Shown piece after piece: positions 12,531 through 23,800 of a stretch of 64,000 nt of DNA. Each line of letters starts with the position of its first letter. The first letter of the stretch is position 1. The translations under genes were made by a program, and so were the position numbers. The DNA comes from Gnetum montanum (Eukaryota > Streptophyta > Gnetopsida > Gnetales > Gnetaceae), in assembly GCA_015680685.1 (NCBI GenBank), contig MNCI01020439.1:230-64229 (forward strand), written 5' to 3'. The notes under the pieces are model-generated. The model did not search any database. It had not been told where the DNA came from and worked only from the letters and a program-made list of their open reading frames with translations.

Positions 12531-12689
12531 CATGATGTTGACATTGCTAACGTATTCATCTGGGAATTTGAGATCTATGGTTGCCTGGTCATCGACTGGC
12601 GAGGCACTGAGTTGGGTTGCTATGGCTTGACCCTTTGTCAAAGATTGACTTACATAGCATAAATCAAACTCTGTAGTTATTGCCTTCCA

Positions 12690-13539
12690 TTAGGCTATCC
12701 TGCTACTTTCGTATAAGTTGTTAGTAATAGCCAGGAGTATATTTCTTTTGCAAATGATGTTGGTTGTATTGCGGAACAAGTAATGCCACCACTTTTTTAG
12801 TGCAAACACTAAGGCCAGGAAATTCCTCTCCACTTCGTTGTATTTAGCCTCATGAGCTATTAGCACATGACTTAGATAATACACTGGTATCTCAGAACCG
12901 TAGTCTCTCTTTTGACATAGTAATGCTGTGATAGATGTGTTGGAGGTGGTGAGGTAGACAAAGAATGATTTATCCCTTTGTGGCGGATGCATAGTCGGGA
13001 AGTGTGAGAGTTCCTTCTTCAGGTCGTCAAAGGCTTGTTAATACTGGGTTGTCCATTTGAAGTTAACCCTCTTCTCTAGAAGATGTTGCATGGGGTGTAA
13101 CCTATCGATCAACCTTGCTATAAACCTTCGAATGAATTGCACTCTACCTTCCAAACCACGTAGCTCCTTAAGGTTTGTGGGAGGTACTAGGTTGACGATG
13201 GTCTTCAATTTGTTAGGGTCCACCCGTATTCTAGCCTCCGATACTATGAACACTAACATACATCTAGTTTTCACCCCGAAGACACACTTCTTAGGATTGA
13301 AGCATAAGTCGTGCATTTAGCAGCATTTGAGGACTACCCCTAGATCACGTGGGTGATTAGCTACCTCCTTGGACTTAATTGCTATATCATACATGTAGTT
13401 GTTTAATGTTTCTAGGATGTAATCACTGAAAATGTAATTCATGACTCGCTGATAGGTTGCTCCAGCATTCTTGAGCCCGAAGGGCGTCATGGTATAGCAT
13501 AAGGTCCCCCATGGGGTCATGAAGGTTGTTGATAGCTAG
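12690..13539 (-). pseudogene. Tat-1 RT C-terminal part and first RNase H
   Basis: Second half of an RT split by the Tat-2 insertion. At 13317-13520: MTPWGTLCYTMTPFGLKNAG and the catalytic site, read as NNYMYDIAIK, so the usual YVDD has lost an Asp (YMYD). At 13038-13316: CFNPKKCVFGVKT and LKELRGLEGRVQFIRRFI (thumb/connection). RNase H follows at 12690-12992 with YYLSHVL, YNEVERNFLALVFALKKWWHYL and Tat-typical text. Its N-terminal half is at 31168-31889. Stops and the mutated active site make it inactive. Confidence 0.85.
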
Positions 13540-15076
13540 TGTAACGATGGAAAATGTAGGTCGCTGGAAAGTACAAAACGAAAATCCGTGTACACAGTCT
13601 TAACCACGGATTCGTGTGAGGGCCGTGCTGGAGAAAACGAATCCGCGGTGCCCTGAACAGTCTTGTCGATCAGACAGGGACTTACTCAATCAGTAAATTG
13701 ATGAATATTGCGATAATATGTGTATTACATAGATATTCCATGAAATGATTTGATTCGATGAATCATAAAAGGAGTAAAAAATGATGTAAATGAATTGAAA
13801 TAACGACAACGCCAACGTGACAAGGAGGATCAGATTTAAGAGGGATGCGCAATTCCAAGATCTATGTTTTGTCCTGGAGACTGAGTATATTGTATACAAG
13901 GTTCGAATGGAAAAATCCGCTTATCTTGTATGAAGCATATACAAAATAATAAGAAAAATGCTCAACAAGGAGTACAGAATGAAGCTCGGTCTACCTCGAA
14001 AGCCAAAGATGGGATGCAAGGAAGGTCAAGCCTGGATGTCTATCGATCAACTGTTTCTGATCAATAGATCTTGACAACCGCACCAGATGATCTCTCGATC
14101 TCTGATCTACTCCCTTTGCTTTTGGTAGTCTCTACTCAAAACTTCCAATGATCGCCAATGGAGAAAACTGTATTTTCACCAAAGGACTGATCGCTCTTGC
14201 TGCTAATGCTCAAGAAAATGTCTTCTGTCTCTGCTCAAAAAGTAATAGCTGCCAAAAAAAAGAAAGCCCAAGATCCTCTTCTGATGCCTTTGCCAACTGG
14301 AGTATTTATAGGTTCGGTAGTACGTGAAGAAGGCACGGCCCTGATGACATGTGTCCCGAACTTTCAGAATGTTGTCGACTTGGCAAACTTTGTGTTGAAA
14401 CTGCTCAACCACTCTCGCTGAAGCCATCTCATGATTACGCTACGATACGCTGATGAGCGTATTCTGCATATGGATAACAGATGCGTGTCTGGTACTGCCT
14501 TAGTTGACTTTAAGCAGTATTACACTCGTTTACGCTGCATATCATGGCATATCATAATAAAGCGTAGGAGCAGTTAACTCAAGCTATTTTACACTCACTT
14601 ACGTCGTGGAGTGTAATAGAGTGTCAAACATGGTCAACTTTACGATAAGTTACACTTGCTTACGTTGCGTAGCGTAATAAGCGTAAAGCGACCAATCTGT
14701 AAAAAAGGAAGAAATCAGTCTGCCACGTTTCTTTGGACTCTGGCTTTGTCTTTCTGGAAGCTCATTACGCTGCTCTGTGTAACGGAGCATAAATTCAGCC
14801 CTGGAAAAAAGACTTACCAGAATATGTAACTAGTCTTAAACCTTAAACTTCATCAAAATCGCCAAAGTAAGTTACGCTGGGTGAAAGTACGCTATGTTGT
14901 GTAGTGTAATGTAGCATAAAGAGAGAAGACAAAGTAAGGTTGAAATTTGCAAGAAACTTGGAGACTTGATGCTATGCGCCTCTTTGCCATGTTTTGTTTT
15001 CTAGATTTTGTCGCAAACTTTTGCCCAAATCGTGAATCTTCGCCTTAGGCCGATTCACAATTTCCGCGGTGTTTCA
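13540..15076 (-). repeat. 3' LTR of Tat-2
   Basis: Element-sense start TGAAACACC (15076) and end ...CCATCGTTACA (13540). It has a reverse-complement TATAAATA box at 14303-14310 and U3 clusters of TACGCT/AGCGTA palindromes (14440-14940). It pairs with 29631-31167 at equal length. Confidence 0.92.
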
Positions 15077-15092
15077 ATGGCCCCTATTTGTT
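15077..15092 (-). other. Polypurine tract of Tat-2
   Basis: The minus strand reads CAACAAATAGGGGCCAT directly before LTR start TGAAACACC. The tract is less pure than in Tat-1 and Tat-4 (AAGAGGGGCCAA), which fits decay. Confidence 0.65.
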
Positions 15093-16310
15093 GATGGCTA
15101 GAGGGCTTGCCCGAAAGACATCGACAAAGAATACGAAACACCGGATGGGTAAAAGTACCAACAACATTCATCAATGGTTACTCAAGTGTTGCCTTGTCAA
15201 CGGAGAAGTGTAGCAATGAGGGGAACGGAAGAGAAAACGGTACGGGGGGGGGGGCGGAATTCTTACGGAGGTAAGAGGAAAGAGGCTCGGGGAAGACTCA
15301 AGTGAGATTTGGGGAAGACTCAACTGAGGTTCGAGGAAGATGCAAATGTGTGAGTATAGTTTTTCATGCATGAGCACTTAGGCCTTCTCCTGCAATTGTG
15401 TTTGCATGGAGTTATGCCATCATTTTGTAGATGAAGGGGCTTGCATAGACGAATTTTGTTGCATCTGTTCGGCTTGGATGAGTTGTTTTTCATCCATTTT
15501 GCCAACCCCCACTTTTTTTTGGCGTCCACTAGGCGAGTTGCGTTACGCCGGTTCATGGACTCGATTGTAATGTAGATGCGGAAAGCGTATGCTGCGTATT
15601 CACATTTTGTGTAAGGGGAGCGTAAGGGGAATAGATGGTGGAGATGCAGGGAAGTAAGAGCTAGAGGTAGGATTATGAGGAAAACAGGGATGCACTTCTG
15701 AGTGGGCAGGCTAACCTAAACGGCCATCTCAAAACGTTGTCTGTACTTCACCACTCAGATGAATGCACCTTTGAATGACATCCTCGTAGCAAGTAACCTA
15801 AAATCAAAGAAGAAAGCAGAGGACACCATTGCTCGACCGAATCACCAGAGAGGTTGTTGAAATAAGTACCATTTGGGGCGAGACAGAGTGAGCAGGCTAT
15901 GAAGGAGGAACCATAGCCAGAGGCCAGGGTCTTCAATGTCGATGCTCGGCCCAACATATCACCAACAAAGATCATCAAACTCATCGCACCCGACTGGTTA
16001 TGTAGAGAACCAGCTAGGTGAATCTGTGAAGCCAGAGCCTGATCGTGATGATGAGTGGAGATTCCCAAGGTTGTGGTTGATGAGAACTCCTTTGGGGCTC
16101 TGGACAGAGAAACTAAACTCTCAGAGGACCCACCGCTAGATTGAGTGCAGTGACGACATCTCCGAGGGGTCAGTAGTATGCCTTTCAGCACATCCGAGGA
16201 ATCAATAGAATGCCTGTGAGGTAGCGATGCTGGGACTATCCCAGCATCCCACCCCATTTGTTTTGCAGTCACACAGAGATGATTACGCTCGCTTGATTTG
16301 CATGGTGCTG
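15093..16310 (-). other. 3' untranslated region of Tat-2, with a 174-codon open frame
   Basis: About 1.2 kb with no recognised domain. A minus-strand frame at 15748-16272 is open for 174 codons from MTAKQMGWDAG. It is long for such a mutated element but has no match to anything I recognise and no clear counterpart in Tat-1 or Tat-4. A homopolymer of about ten G lies at 15245-15254. A second frame at 15320-15556 is Lys/Cys/Asn-rich and probably chance. Confidence 0.45.
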
Positions 16311-16314
16311 GTAT

Positions 16315-16885
16315 GTAAGTCCCATTTTTAAGTCTTGGTAGACTGCTGTTGCTGGTTTTAATTCTTAGTAGACCATGGTCCTAGTTTAAAGTCTGGGTAG
16401 GCTGAAAATTGCTAGTTTTACGTCGTAGCGGACAGCTGTAGAGCTGATTTATGGTCTCAACAGACCGTGCTGTGGATGTTAGTTTCATGTCATGACCCAG
16501 GGACAGATCTATGCTGGTTTCACATGTTAGCAGACAGATGCTTACCTGTGCTAGTTTCATGTCATGGTGGACAGCCGGTGCTAGTTTAGCGTCATGGCAG
16601 ATGCATGCAGGAAATGCCAATTTTACGTCTTAGCAAACCTATACAACACTGCCATTTTTACGCCATAGTGGACAGTTGCAACTTGCCAGTTTTAGGTCGT
16701 GGCGGATGATCGTTGTCAGTTTAGCATCGTGGAGGATGCGTGGAGAAAGTGCCAGTTTTACGTCATAGCAGACGATCAGTGCCAGTTTAGCGTCCTGGCA
16801 GACGTGTGAGGAGAGTGCTAGTTTTACGTCATAGTGGACGGTTGGTGCTAGTTTAGCATCCTAGCGGATGATTGTTGCCATGCCT
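16315..16885. repeat. Interspersed 22-nt motif repeats, Tat-2 3' UTR
   Basis: Around fifteen copies of a motif of the type GCTAGTTTAGCGTCATGGCAGAC, all in plus orientation with variable spacers of 10-25 nt. In element sense they begin just after the integrase stop (about 16920). Read from the minus strand they give a recurring peptide-like pattern HDMKLA, which explains short open frames here without being a protein. Same family as the motif at 25110-25340 and 20580-20605. Confidence 0.8.
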
Positions 16886-16914
16886 AATGTTAACACTGGA
16901 TATATAGCTAGATG

Positions 16915-17980
16915 TAATACCATTTCAGATATATATGGTTCATAGGATTTGGTAACTCATTGCCATTGATATCTGCTAACTTGAATGCACCATTTCCATA
17001 CACATCAGCTACCAAGAAAGGGCCCTCCTAGTTTGCAGAGAACTTACCTACTGGTTCGCGAACGGCCTTGAGAACCAAATCTCCCTTCTCGATAGGACGC
17101 TATTGAAGATTATGACGGTGATGTTTCCTCTGCTTATCTTGATACTTTTCGATGGTATCAAGTGTCTGTATTTGCTTCTCCTCTACTGAATCCAAATCCA
17201 TGATCTGAGACTCGGTGTGTTGAGCCTCATTTATAATCGTGGAGAGAACCATTCGCAGAGAAGAGACTTGTAATTTGAGGGGTAGCACCACCTCGGATCC
17301 ATAGACTAGGCTATAGGGCGTACTGTGTATAGCTGTTCTGCATGTGGTACGATATGCCCATAGCACATAGAGGATCTTTTCATGCCACCGTCTCTTGTTG
17401 TTGTCGAGCATTTTCTTGAGTAAGTTGATAATGACCTTGTTTGTTGCTTCAGCTTGACCATTCACTTGTGGGTAATAAGGTGAGGAAAAAGATTGTTTTA
17501 TACCAAGGTTGTCACAAAAGGACTTGGTTTCCAAACTGCTAAAGTATGGCCCATTGTCGATCACGATAGTCATCGGGAGGCCAAATCTAGTTACAATGTT
17601 ATCTAGAATGAAATGACAGATCTGTTGTGACGTGATCTTTCGCAAAGGGATGGCTTCCACCCACTTCGTGAAGTACTCAGTGGCGGTGATTATGAAAATG
17701 ACCTGCAGAAGATTTCGGTGTGATAGGCCCTATAATGTCTAATCCCCATCGTTGAAAGGGCCATGTTATCTAAGTCATGTGTAGTTCTGTAGCTGACACA
17801 TGTATAAGGTTTGCATAACACTGATACATGTCACACATTTTAACCTTGGTAAGACAATCTTCTTCCATGTGCGGCCAATAATACCCTAAGCGACGGATTT
17901 TAGAGGCCATGGCTCGTGGTGCTATGTGTCCTTCGCATAATCCCTCATGGACTTCGTCGACTATACGTTGCACCTGGTCT
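16915..17980 (-). pseudogene. Tat-2 integrase
   Basis: H2C2-type finger at 17770-17973 (VHEGLCEGH, GYYWPHMEED, CDMYQCYAN). Core at 17100-17660, an open stretch of 186 codons, with DNGPYFSS, SPYYPQVNGQAEATNK (second Asp and catalytic Glu retained), then RRWHEKILYVLWAYRTT. The C-terminal domain near 16920-17100 has KGDLVLKAV, GPFLVADVYGNGAFKL and HIYLKWYYI, then a stop. The first catalytic Asp lies in a damaged patch near 17660-17760. This is the best preserved integrase of the window. It would join cDNA to host DNA. Confidence 0.88.
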
Positions 17981-18079
17981 TTGTTGATGCAAGTAAGCAG
18001 TACTCCATCAAAAGAGCATCTACATAGGGTACTATCTCCTATGATGACGTACTGCCTAGCTTGCTTGTGGATTGCATCT

Positions 18080-18650
18080 TTCTATGCACGTGTTAGCTCA
18101 TGCGGTGGTTTGCCATGCAAGAGGTAAGTTTTAATGTTGTTGTACCACTTTGGCGTTCTATCCTCAAGCAGTGAAGATATTTGTGCCACCTGAATGATAG
18201 GATCTGTACAATCTATTATTAAGGCAGGACAAGTGTCAAATAGGTGCGATGGCACGTTTAAAGCTAATGTAGCCAGCGCATCGGCTAGCATGTTGTCGTT
18301 TCGAGGCATGTGCTAGGCATCGATCGTTGTGAACTGCTTCAGAAGATCTTTAGCCATATTACATTAGGGTTGTAAATGTGTAGCCTTGCAGGCATAGACT
18401 CCTGTGATTTAATTTATAACAAGCATCAAATCACCCCTAATTGCCAGGTGTTGAACATCAAGCTCTTTGGCTATTAATAATCCCCTGAGGAGTCCCTCGT
18501 ACTCTACCACGTTGTTCGTATAGGGAAAGGTCAAGCGATAAGCATGAAGATGCACATCCTCAGGTGATAGCGAAATGACTGTGGCGGCACTTCTGCCTCT
18601 AGCGGTTGAAGCTCTGTCAAAATATAACGTTGCTTAGGGCCTGTTAAAAT
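18080..18650 (-). pseudogene. Tat-2 second (archaeal-type) RNase H
   Basis: Translation of the minus strand gives FDRASTARGRSAATV, YRLTFPYTNNVVEYEGLLRGLL, then after stops LVINQI, HLQPN and NMLADALATLALNVPSHLF. TNNxxEYExLLxGL and the final ADALATLALN are landmarks of the second RNase H carried by Tat-lineage elements. Several TAG/TAA stops break it, so it is inactive as read. Confidence 0.78.
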
Positions 18651-20384
18651 AGGGCTTAAACTATGTACATGCTCATCTGGAAATTTAGGCTCTATGGTTG
18701 TCTGATTGTCAATAGGCAATGTTACTAGTTGGTCAGCTATCGCTTGGCCTTTCGTAGAAGATTGACCAATATAATACAAACCGAATTCTGCCATGATAGC
18801 TTTCCAATGAGCTATTTTACTACTTTCATACAGGTTATGCGTAATAGCCCTAAGGATGTTATTTTTGCATATTATGTTGACTTGGCTACGGAAGAGATAG
18901 TGTCTAGACTTTTTGAGCGTAAACACTAACGCTAAGCAATTACGCTCTACTTCATTGTACCTCATTTCATACGCACATAGAGCATGACTCAAGTAATATA
19001 TGGGTACTTCTGACCAATCATCTCTCTTTTGATAGAGTAATGCAGCTAAGGCTACATCTGATGTTACGAGGTAAATGTAAAACGGTTAATCCCTTTGTGG
19101 CAGGAATACTGTTGGCAAGCGTTGAAGTTCTTGCTTCATGTTGTCAAACGCACACTGACAATCATCTGTTCATTCGAAATTAATCCCCTTTTTAAGCAGA
19201 TTCTACATGGAGTGTAACCTATCTATTAGTCTCAAAATGAACCGCTTAATGAATTGCAACCTCCCTTGCAACCCGCATAATTGCTTGAGGTTTGTAGGGG
19301 GTGTCAATTCAACAATGGCGTTGACTTTGTCCGGGTCTACTCGTATACCAGTTTCCAATACCACAAACCCCAGCATGTGTTCGGTTTTGACTTCGAATAC
19401 GCACTTCTTTGGGTTGAGCCGGAGATCGTACTTAGAGCATATTTTAAGGACTAACTCCAGATCCTCTGAATGATCTTCTGACCTTATAGACTTAACAGCT
19501 ATATCGTCAACATAATCATTCAGTCTCCCTAGGAGGTAATCGCTAAATATATATGTCATAGCTTTTTGATACGTAGCTCTGGAATTTTTTAACCCAAAAG
19601 GCATCATGGTGTAACAAAAGGTGCCCCAGGGTGTCATGAATGTCATTGTCAACTGGTGTTCTGGGTTGATGTGTATTTGATTGTAGCCTAAGAAGCCATC
19701 CGGGAAAGATAAAAGCGCATGCCAAGTTGTTGTATCCACTAATTGGTCGATACTCGGTAATGGGAAATTATCCTTGATTGTAGCTTTGTTCAAGTCTCGG
19801 AAGTCTATGCAGATGCGTATCCCTCCGATCTTTTTAGGAACAACTACAATGTTAGATACCCAGTCCGAGTAATCGACTGTGCGAATAAAACTAGCCTAGT
19901 ACAGTTTAGTGATCTCATCACGTACTGCTAGCGCGACTTCTGGCTTAATTTTTCGTGCTTTCTATCTAATTGTTTTGATATGGGGATGTAGAATTATGTT
20001 GTGCTGTATTAATCTTGGGTCTAGTCCTGGCATATCTTTGTATGACCATGCAAACACCATGATGTTGTTCTAGAGGACCTGCTTTATGTTAGCATGCACC
20101 TTTTGATCTCGTAAAGAACTAACCTTAAGAGTTTTAGTCTCACCTTTATGCGTAACCGCAGAGACCTCGTTAAGGGGGTCTTCGGTTACATCTCCAGCTT
20201 CCAGATCTAGCGTACGCGTCGATTGTTCTGGCCAGTCTAGAGATGTTTTCGACGTGGCTATGGTTGCATCATCGAGGGCAAGGTTAGTTTCTACTAGTGT
20301 GGGATCAAATTGTCTAATGATTTTCCCTTGTGGGCCTGTTAAAACTAGGAGTGCAGATAAAGTTTCATCCATTTTCCAATTACC
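18531..20384 (-). pseudogene. Tat-2 reverse transcriptase and first RNase H
   Basis: Begins at an ATG at 20372 (MDETLSALLVL), 12 nt after a 3' splice site. RT palm and fingers: DYSDWVSNIVVVPKK, IRICIDFRDLNKATIKDNFPLP (about 19750-19880) and TPWGTFCYTMMPFGLKNS. The catalytic site NDYVDDIAVKS (about 19505-19530) is intact. KYDLRLNPKKCVF follows. RNase H at 18531-18992 has YYLSHALCAYEMRYNEVERN. The open run 19203-19793 (196 codons) covers the core. Stops elsewhere (KQVL*NN, TKLY*AS, LHSM*NL, INFE*TD) are mostly TAG at ancestral Gln or Trp. It copies element RNA into DNA. Confidence 0.9.
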
Positions 20385-20409
20385 CTGCAAAATTATCAAA
20401 TATGAAAGT
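20385..20409 (-). other. Conserved 3' splice site before pol ATG, Tat-2
   Basis: The minus strand reads ...GATAATTTTGCAG|GG, with the AG at 20386-20385 and the pol ATG at 20372. Tat-1 (ATGGTAG|G) and Tat-4 (ATTGGCAG|G) have an AG at the aligned place, 10-12 nt before an aligned ATG. This is a standard acceptor. The matching donor is not evident. Ogre elements are known to carry an intron between PR and RT, so I infer that a spliced RNA expresses pol. Confidence 0.65.
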
Positions 20410-20574
20410 AATTAGAAAGTTTCTAGGTTAAGTACCATAAGTATTTAGTGTATAACGCTTGGTTTAGTCTAAAAATAAAAAGGATATGATGTGACGTTGC
20501 TGAGCGTGAGAAGCTAACTGAATTTTAAACATTGTGAATAGCCTGTAATTAATGCGACCTGATTACAAGGAGAT

Positions 20575-20610
20575 AAGATACAGTAGTTTAAGGTCATTTC
20601 GGACCACGAT
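20575..20610. repeat. Single copy of the 22-nt motif between RT and antisense gene, Tat-2
   Basis: Reads GTAGTTTAAGGTCATTTCGGACC in plus orientation near 20582-20604, upstream of the antisense gene promoter. It matches the multi-copy motif of the 3' UTR and of 25110-25340. Confidence 0.7.
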
Positions 20611-20722
20611 GCATGCCATATCTGGTGTAATTAATGCCTTGATTTTTGGGTTCCAGCTCATACTGACACCAGCATTTGGGTAAGTTTCGCTTAAATCGGG
20701 CGTCAAGTCAGTTAGCTTTGCA

Positions 20723-20730
20723 TATAAGTA
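20723..20730 (+). promoter_or_regulatory. Putative TATA box of the antisense gene, Tat-2
   Basis: CATATAAGTAGG lies about 130 nt before the exon 1 ATG (20855). The Tat-1 copy has CATAAATAGGGG about 160 nt before its ATG at the same relative place. Position and resemblance suggest a conserved RNA polymerase II core promoter. No transcription evidence is available. Confidence 0.5.
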
Positions 20731-20854
20731 GGTAGTTCTTATCGAAAACAGGCTATTGGCTATCGTAAATTTGAATTCTTGGCTATCATAGAGAGAAGGA
20801 GAAAGAGCAAAATATTGTAGCGCGTTATTTGTGAAGGTGTTCAGAACTACAACA

Positions 20855-23800
20855 ATGGCCCCGAAAGTGAGAGGAAAGAATACCAAGTTGGCTAAAATTG
20901 AGGAAGTACAAGGGAGCTTGCAGCGTGCTTCGCAGGCCTTGGTTGAAGTGAGAGATGCCATTCCCCTAAATCAGTAGGCCTTCTCTTACTTACTCATATT
21001 GCTTCCTCTGATACACTTTTTTGTTTATCTTCTTGCATCCTCTGCGTAAACTAGAGTTTTATGCTATAGACCTTGTATTGAAGCAAGGGTTTAGACAATA
21101 GTATTTGCGTCTATCGCCGTTGTCTGAGACAAACCTTGTACCATTACAAGGGTTTCGGCGATTTCAGCTATATGGCTAGAGCGTAACTTTGTAAATTTTT
21201 CTATAGTTTAAGCATGTAATCAGAATTTAGATGGTAACGTGTTTATTTTCTGTACAGTGTCATGGTGAAACCCGTCCTAATTATTTTGGATATAGTCAGG
21301 GTTTTATGTTGTATAAGCCCTATTGTACCCAATGTTCCTCCCCCTCAGACTCAGTTGCAGGGGAAGGCTATATGGTTCCGAAAGGGTGCGCTGGAGTTTT
21401 TGTAGTTTTTGCTGAGTAACTACAGTATTATTGTGTGGTCACATCCATCGGGCGATGTGGCCGGCGCTATTTTGGAACATCTGTTAGTGGGTTCTACGCA
21501 GGGCGTTTTGGCTTTCTTGACAGATGGGGTTATTGATACTAGGCATCCCCAAGACCACAAACTTAGTGCCCGAGGATTGAGGTGCTTAAGTTGGATCTAG
21601 GAGATGCCCAGGTTTAACTGTTATCATGCGTATAATACTTTGTTTATGGCTCATCATGTTTCAACGTGTTTTCAGAATCCACCAGGCATAGTGTATTATT
21701 CGGGCAGGTAAGTTGTTTTATTGGTAGTATTGTCAACATGTTTCTCTAATGTCTGAATTTGCAAAGCATAGGATGGTAATGTGTTATATGACACAGGTTT
21801 TTTATCAACGAGAATGGGTTAGTAGGCAATAATGATACGTTGTGTTGGGCCGAAACAGCAATAAATGAGTTTACGTCCACTAGCAACGTACGCGCGGGTG
21901 TAATGGGGCAGATGGCCTTCGAAATTCCTGAGTATCGCACCTGTTATGCTGATTCCTTCAAAAATTATCAGAACCTCGGGTGGTTACATGAGGAATGGAC
22001 TTTGAACCCACCCCTCACCCTTTCGGACGTGCAGAGGAAGTGCCCTCCATTTCCTTTGCCATTTGGACCTGGTAAGGTTTCGTTGCTGCTATTAGCTATA
22101 GGATATTACATATATATATATTTTTGTCTATTTTGAAATGCTACGTAATAGTGTTTTCGCTATGTTGACTTGTGTCTTGTGTTATCAGTCAGGGAATCCC
22201 AGGAGATTACCATCATGATTTCCGACAGCGAGGCGAACACCCTTCTTTTCCATTATGGCGACATAAAGGAGGCACAACACTGGCTCGGCCACGTGGTGGC
22301 CCCAATTGCGTTAGTCACGAAGCTGCGGGAAGCAAGGTTGATGCACTTATTCTTAGCTGTAACCCTTGATGTCCCCGCAAGTGAAATGTTAACCCTGGTT
22401 AACTCCTTCATTGAGGGAGCTGAACGTTTCTGCACACGTGTGCGTCACATACGTGTAAACTTTGATATTGACGCTCAGCTGTTTACTGATCTCTTTGGTG
22501 TCCCCTCTGATGGTCTTCCCATAGAGGACAAATTGAGGAGAAGTGTCAAATGTTAGGAAGAGCTGGAGGAGTGGTTGGGGACGAAGAAGGAAACCAAGGG
22601 GATCCCTTGTGAAAAGATTGAATTAGAGGTCGCCAAGACTATTTATCCCCACTTCCGAGCCCGAACATTCCCCAGGACACTCTCGCAGGGGAAGTTCTTT
22701 ACTATAGAATAGGCCCGTATTATGCGAGAGGTGATGGAGGAAGGGACCCAATTTGACTGGGCAAGCTATTTCGCTAAGGGGTTACGCACTGAAATGGTGA
22801 GACTCCGCCAAAAGCTCGAGTCACGTTTCAGTGTGCACTTCGCCTTCTTCATAGCTTGCCTCTGGCATTTTGCCGAATTTTTGGTTGTCTAGAGGAATGG
22901 GGTCTGGGTCCTACAAGACCGAGACTAGTTATCCAAACCTTGGATTTCTCATATCTTTAGCACTACTTGGGCACAGGATCCTCCAGAGGAAATTGGGAAG
23001 TCACTGTCTGTAACGTCTAGGGATTTGGCGGCACCTCGAGTGTGGGGCCCTGATAGCGTAGCTGGGGCACTTCCCACTTACACTGGTGATGCATCATTGG
23101 GAAAGCACCTGGCTGCAAAGATAGTAGATGTCTTAGTTCAACATAAAAGGCCTCGCTTAACCGAGGCCCCTGTGGAACCAACAAGTGACGCGGGCAGAAC
23201 TATGCAAGTCAGAGTTCAGTGGAGTAAGCCTCCGCCTGGTAAGCGTAAAGATGTAGTGAAAGTCATAGCAATTATTGTATTACGCAACTTCATCCAGGGT
23301 ATTCTAAATTATTTAAATGTGTTATGTGACATAAATAGGAATACTTGCAGAGCGGTTGACCCCTGAAATAGGGGTAGTGGTATTACGACGTGAGGAAGGG
23401 GCCCTAGTTTTGGAAGAGGAGGCCCCAACTATTAGAATAAGTAATGCACAGACCCTCGTGCATGCAGAGAGAGAGGAGGCAGAAAATGTTGATGCACCCC
23501 CCACTATAATAGGTGGAGGTAATCAGTGTATTATAATTTTTAAGGAATTCTATTAACAACTAGAAATTTTGACTTAATTACACTACAGATGAACAAGATG
23601 CATCCCCGTCGGCCATTGTCAGCAGAGTGTGGGTAGAGTTCCCTGATAAGTTTGCCTTCATGGAAGGCATTTTCAGTGACATGATCGAGCACCTTGAGTG
23701 CGTGGATCCTAGGGCTGGTATGTTATTGATATTGTACGCTTATTTTATTATAATGTTGTAATGTTTATTTACGTTTGATAATATTTGTTATCAGGAGCTC

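Noticed and set aside
15245-15254. Run of about ten G in the Tat-2 3' UTR
   Set aside because: Absent from the other elements and prone to sequencing error; no function inferred.
16381-16620. Short protein with repeated HDMKLA-like phrases (also at 10551-10748, 25049-25237, 37403-37669)
   Set aside because: The phrase arises from translating the 22-nt DNA motif; spacing and frame vary, so it is not a protein repeat.
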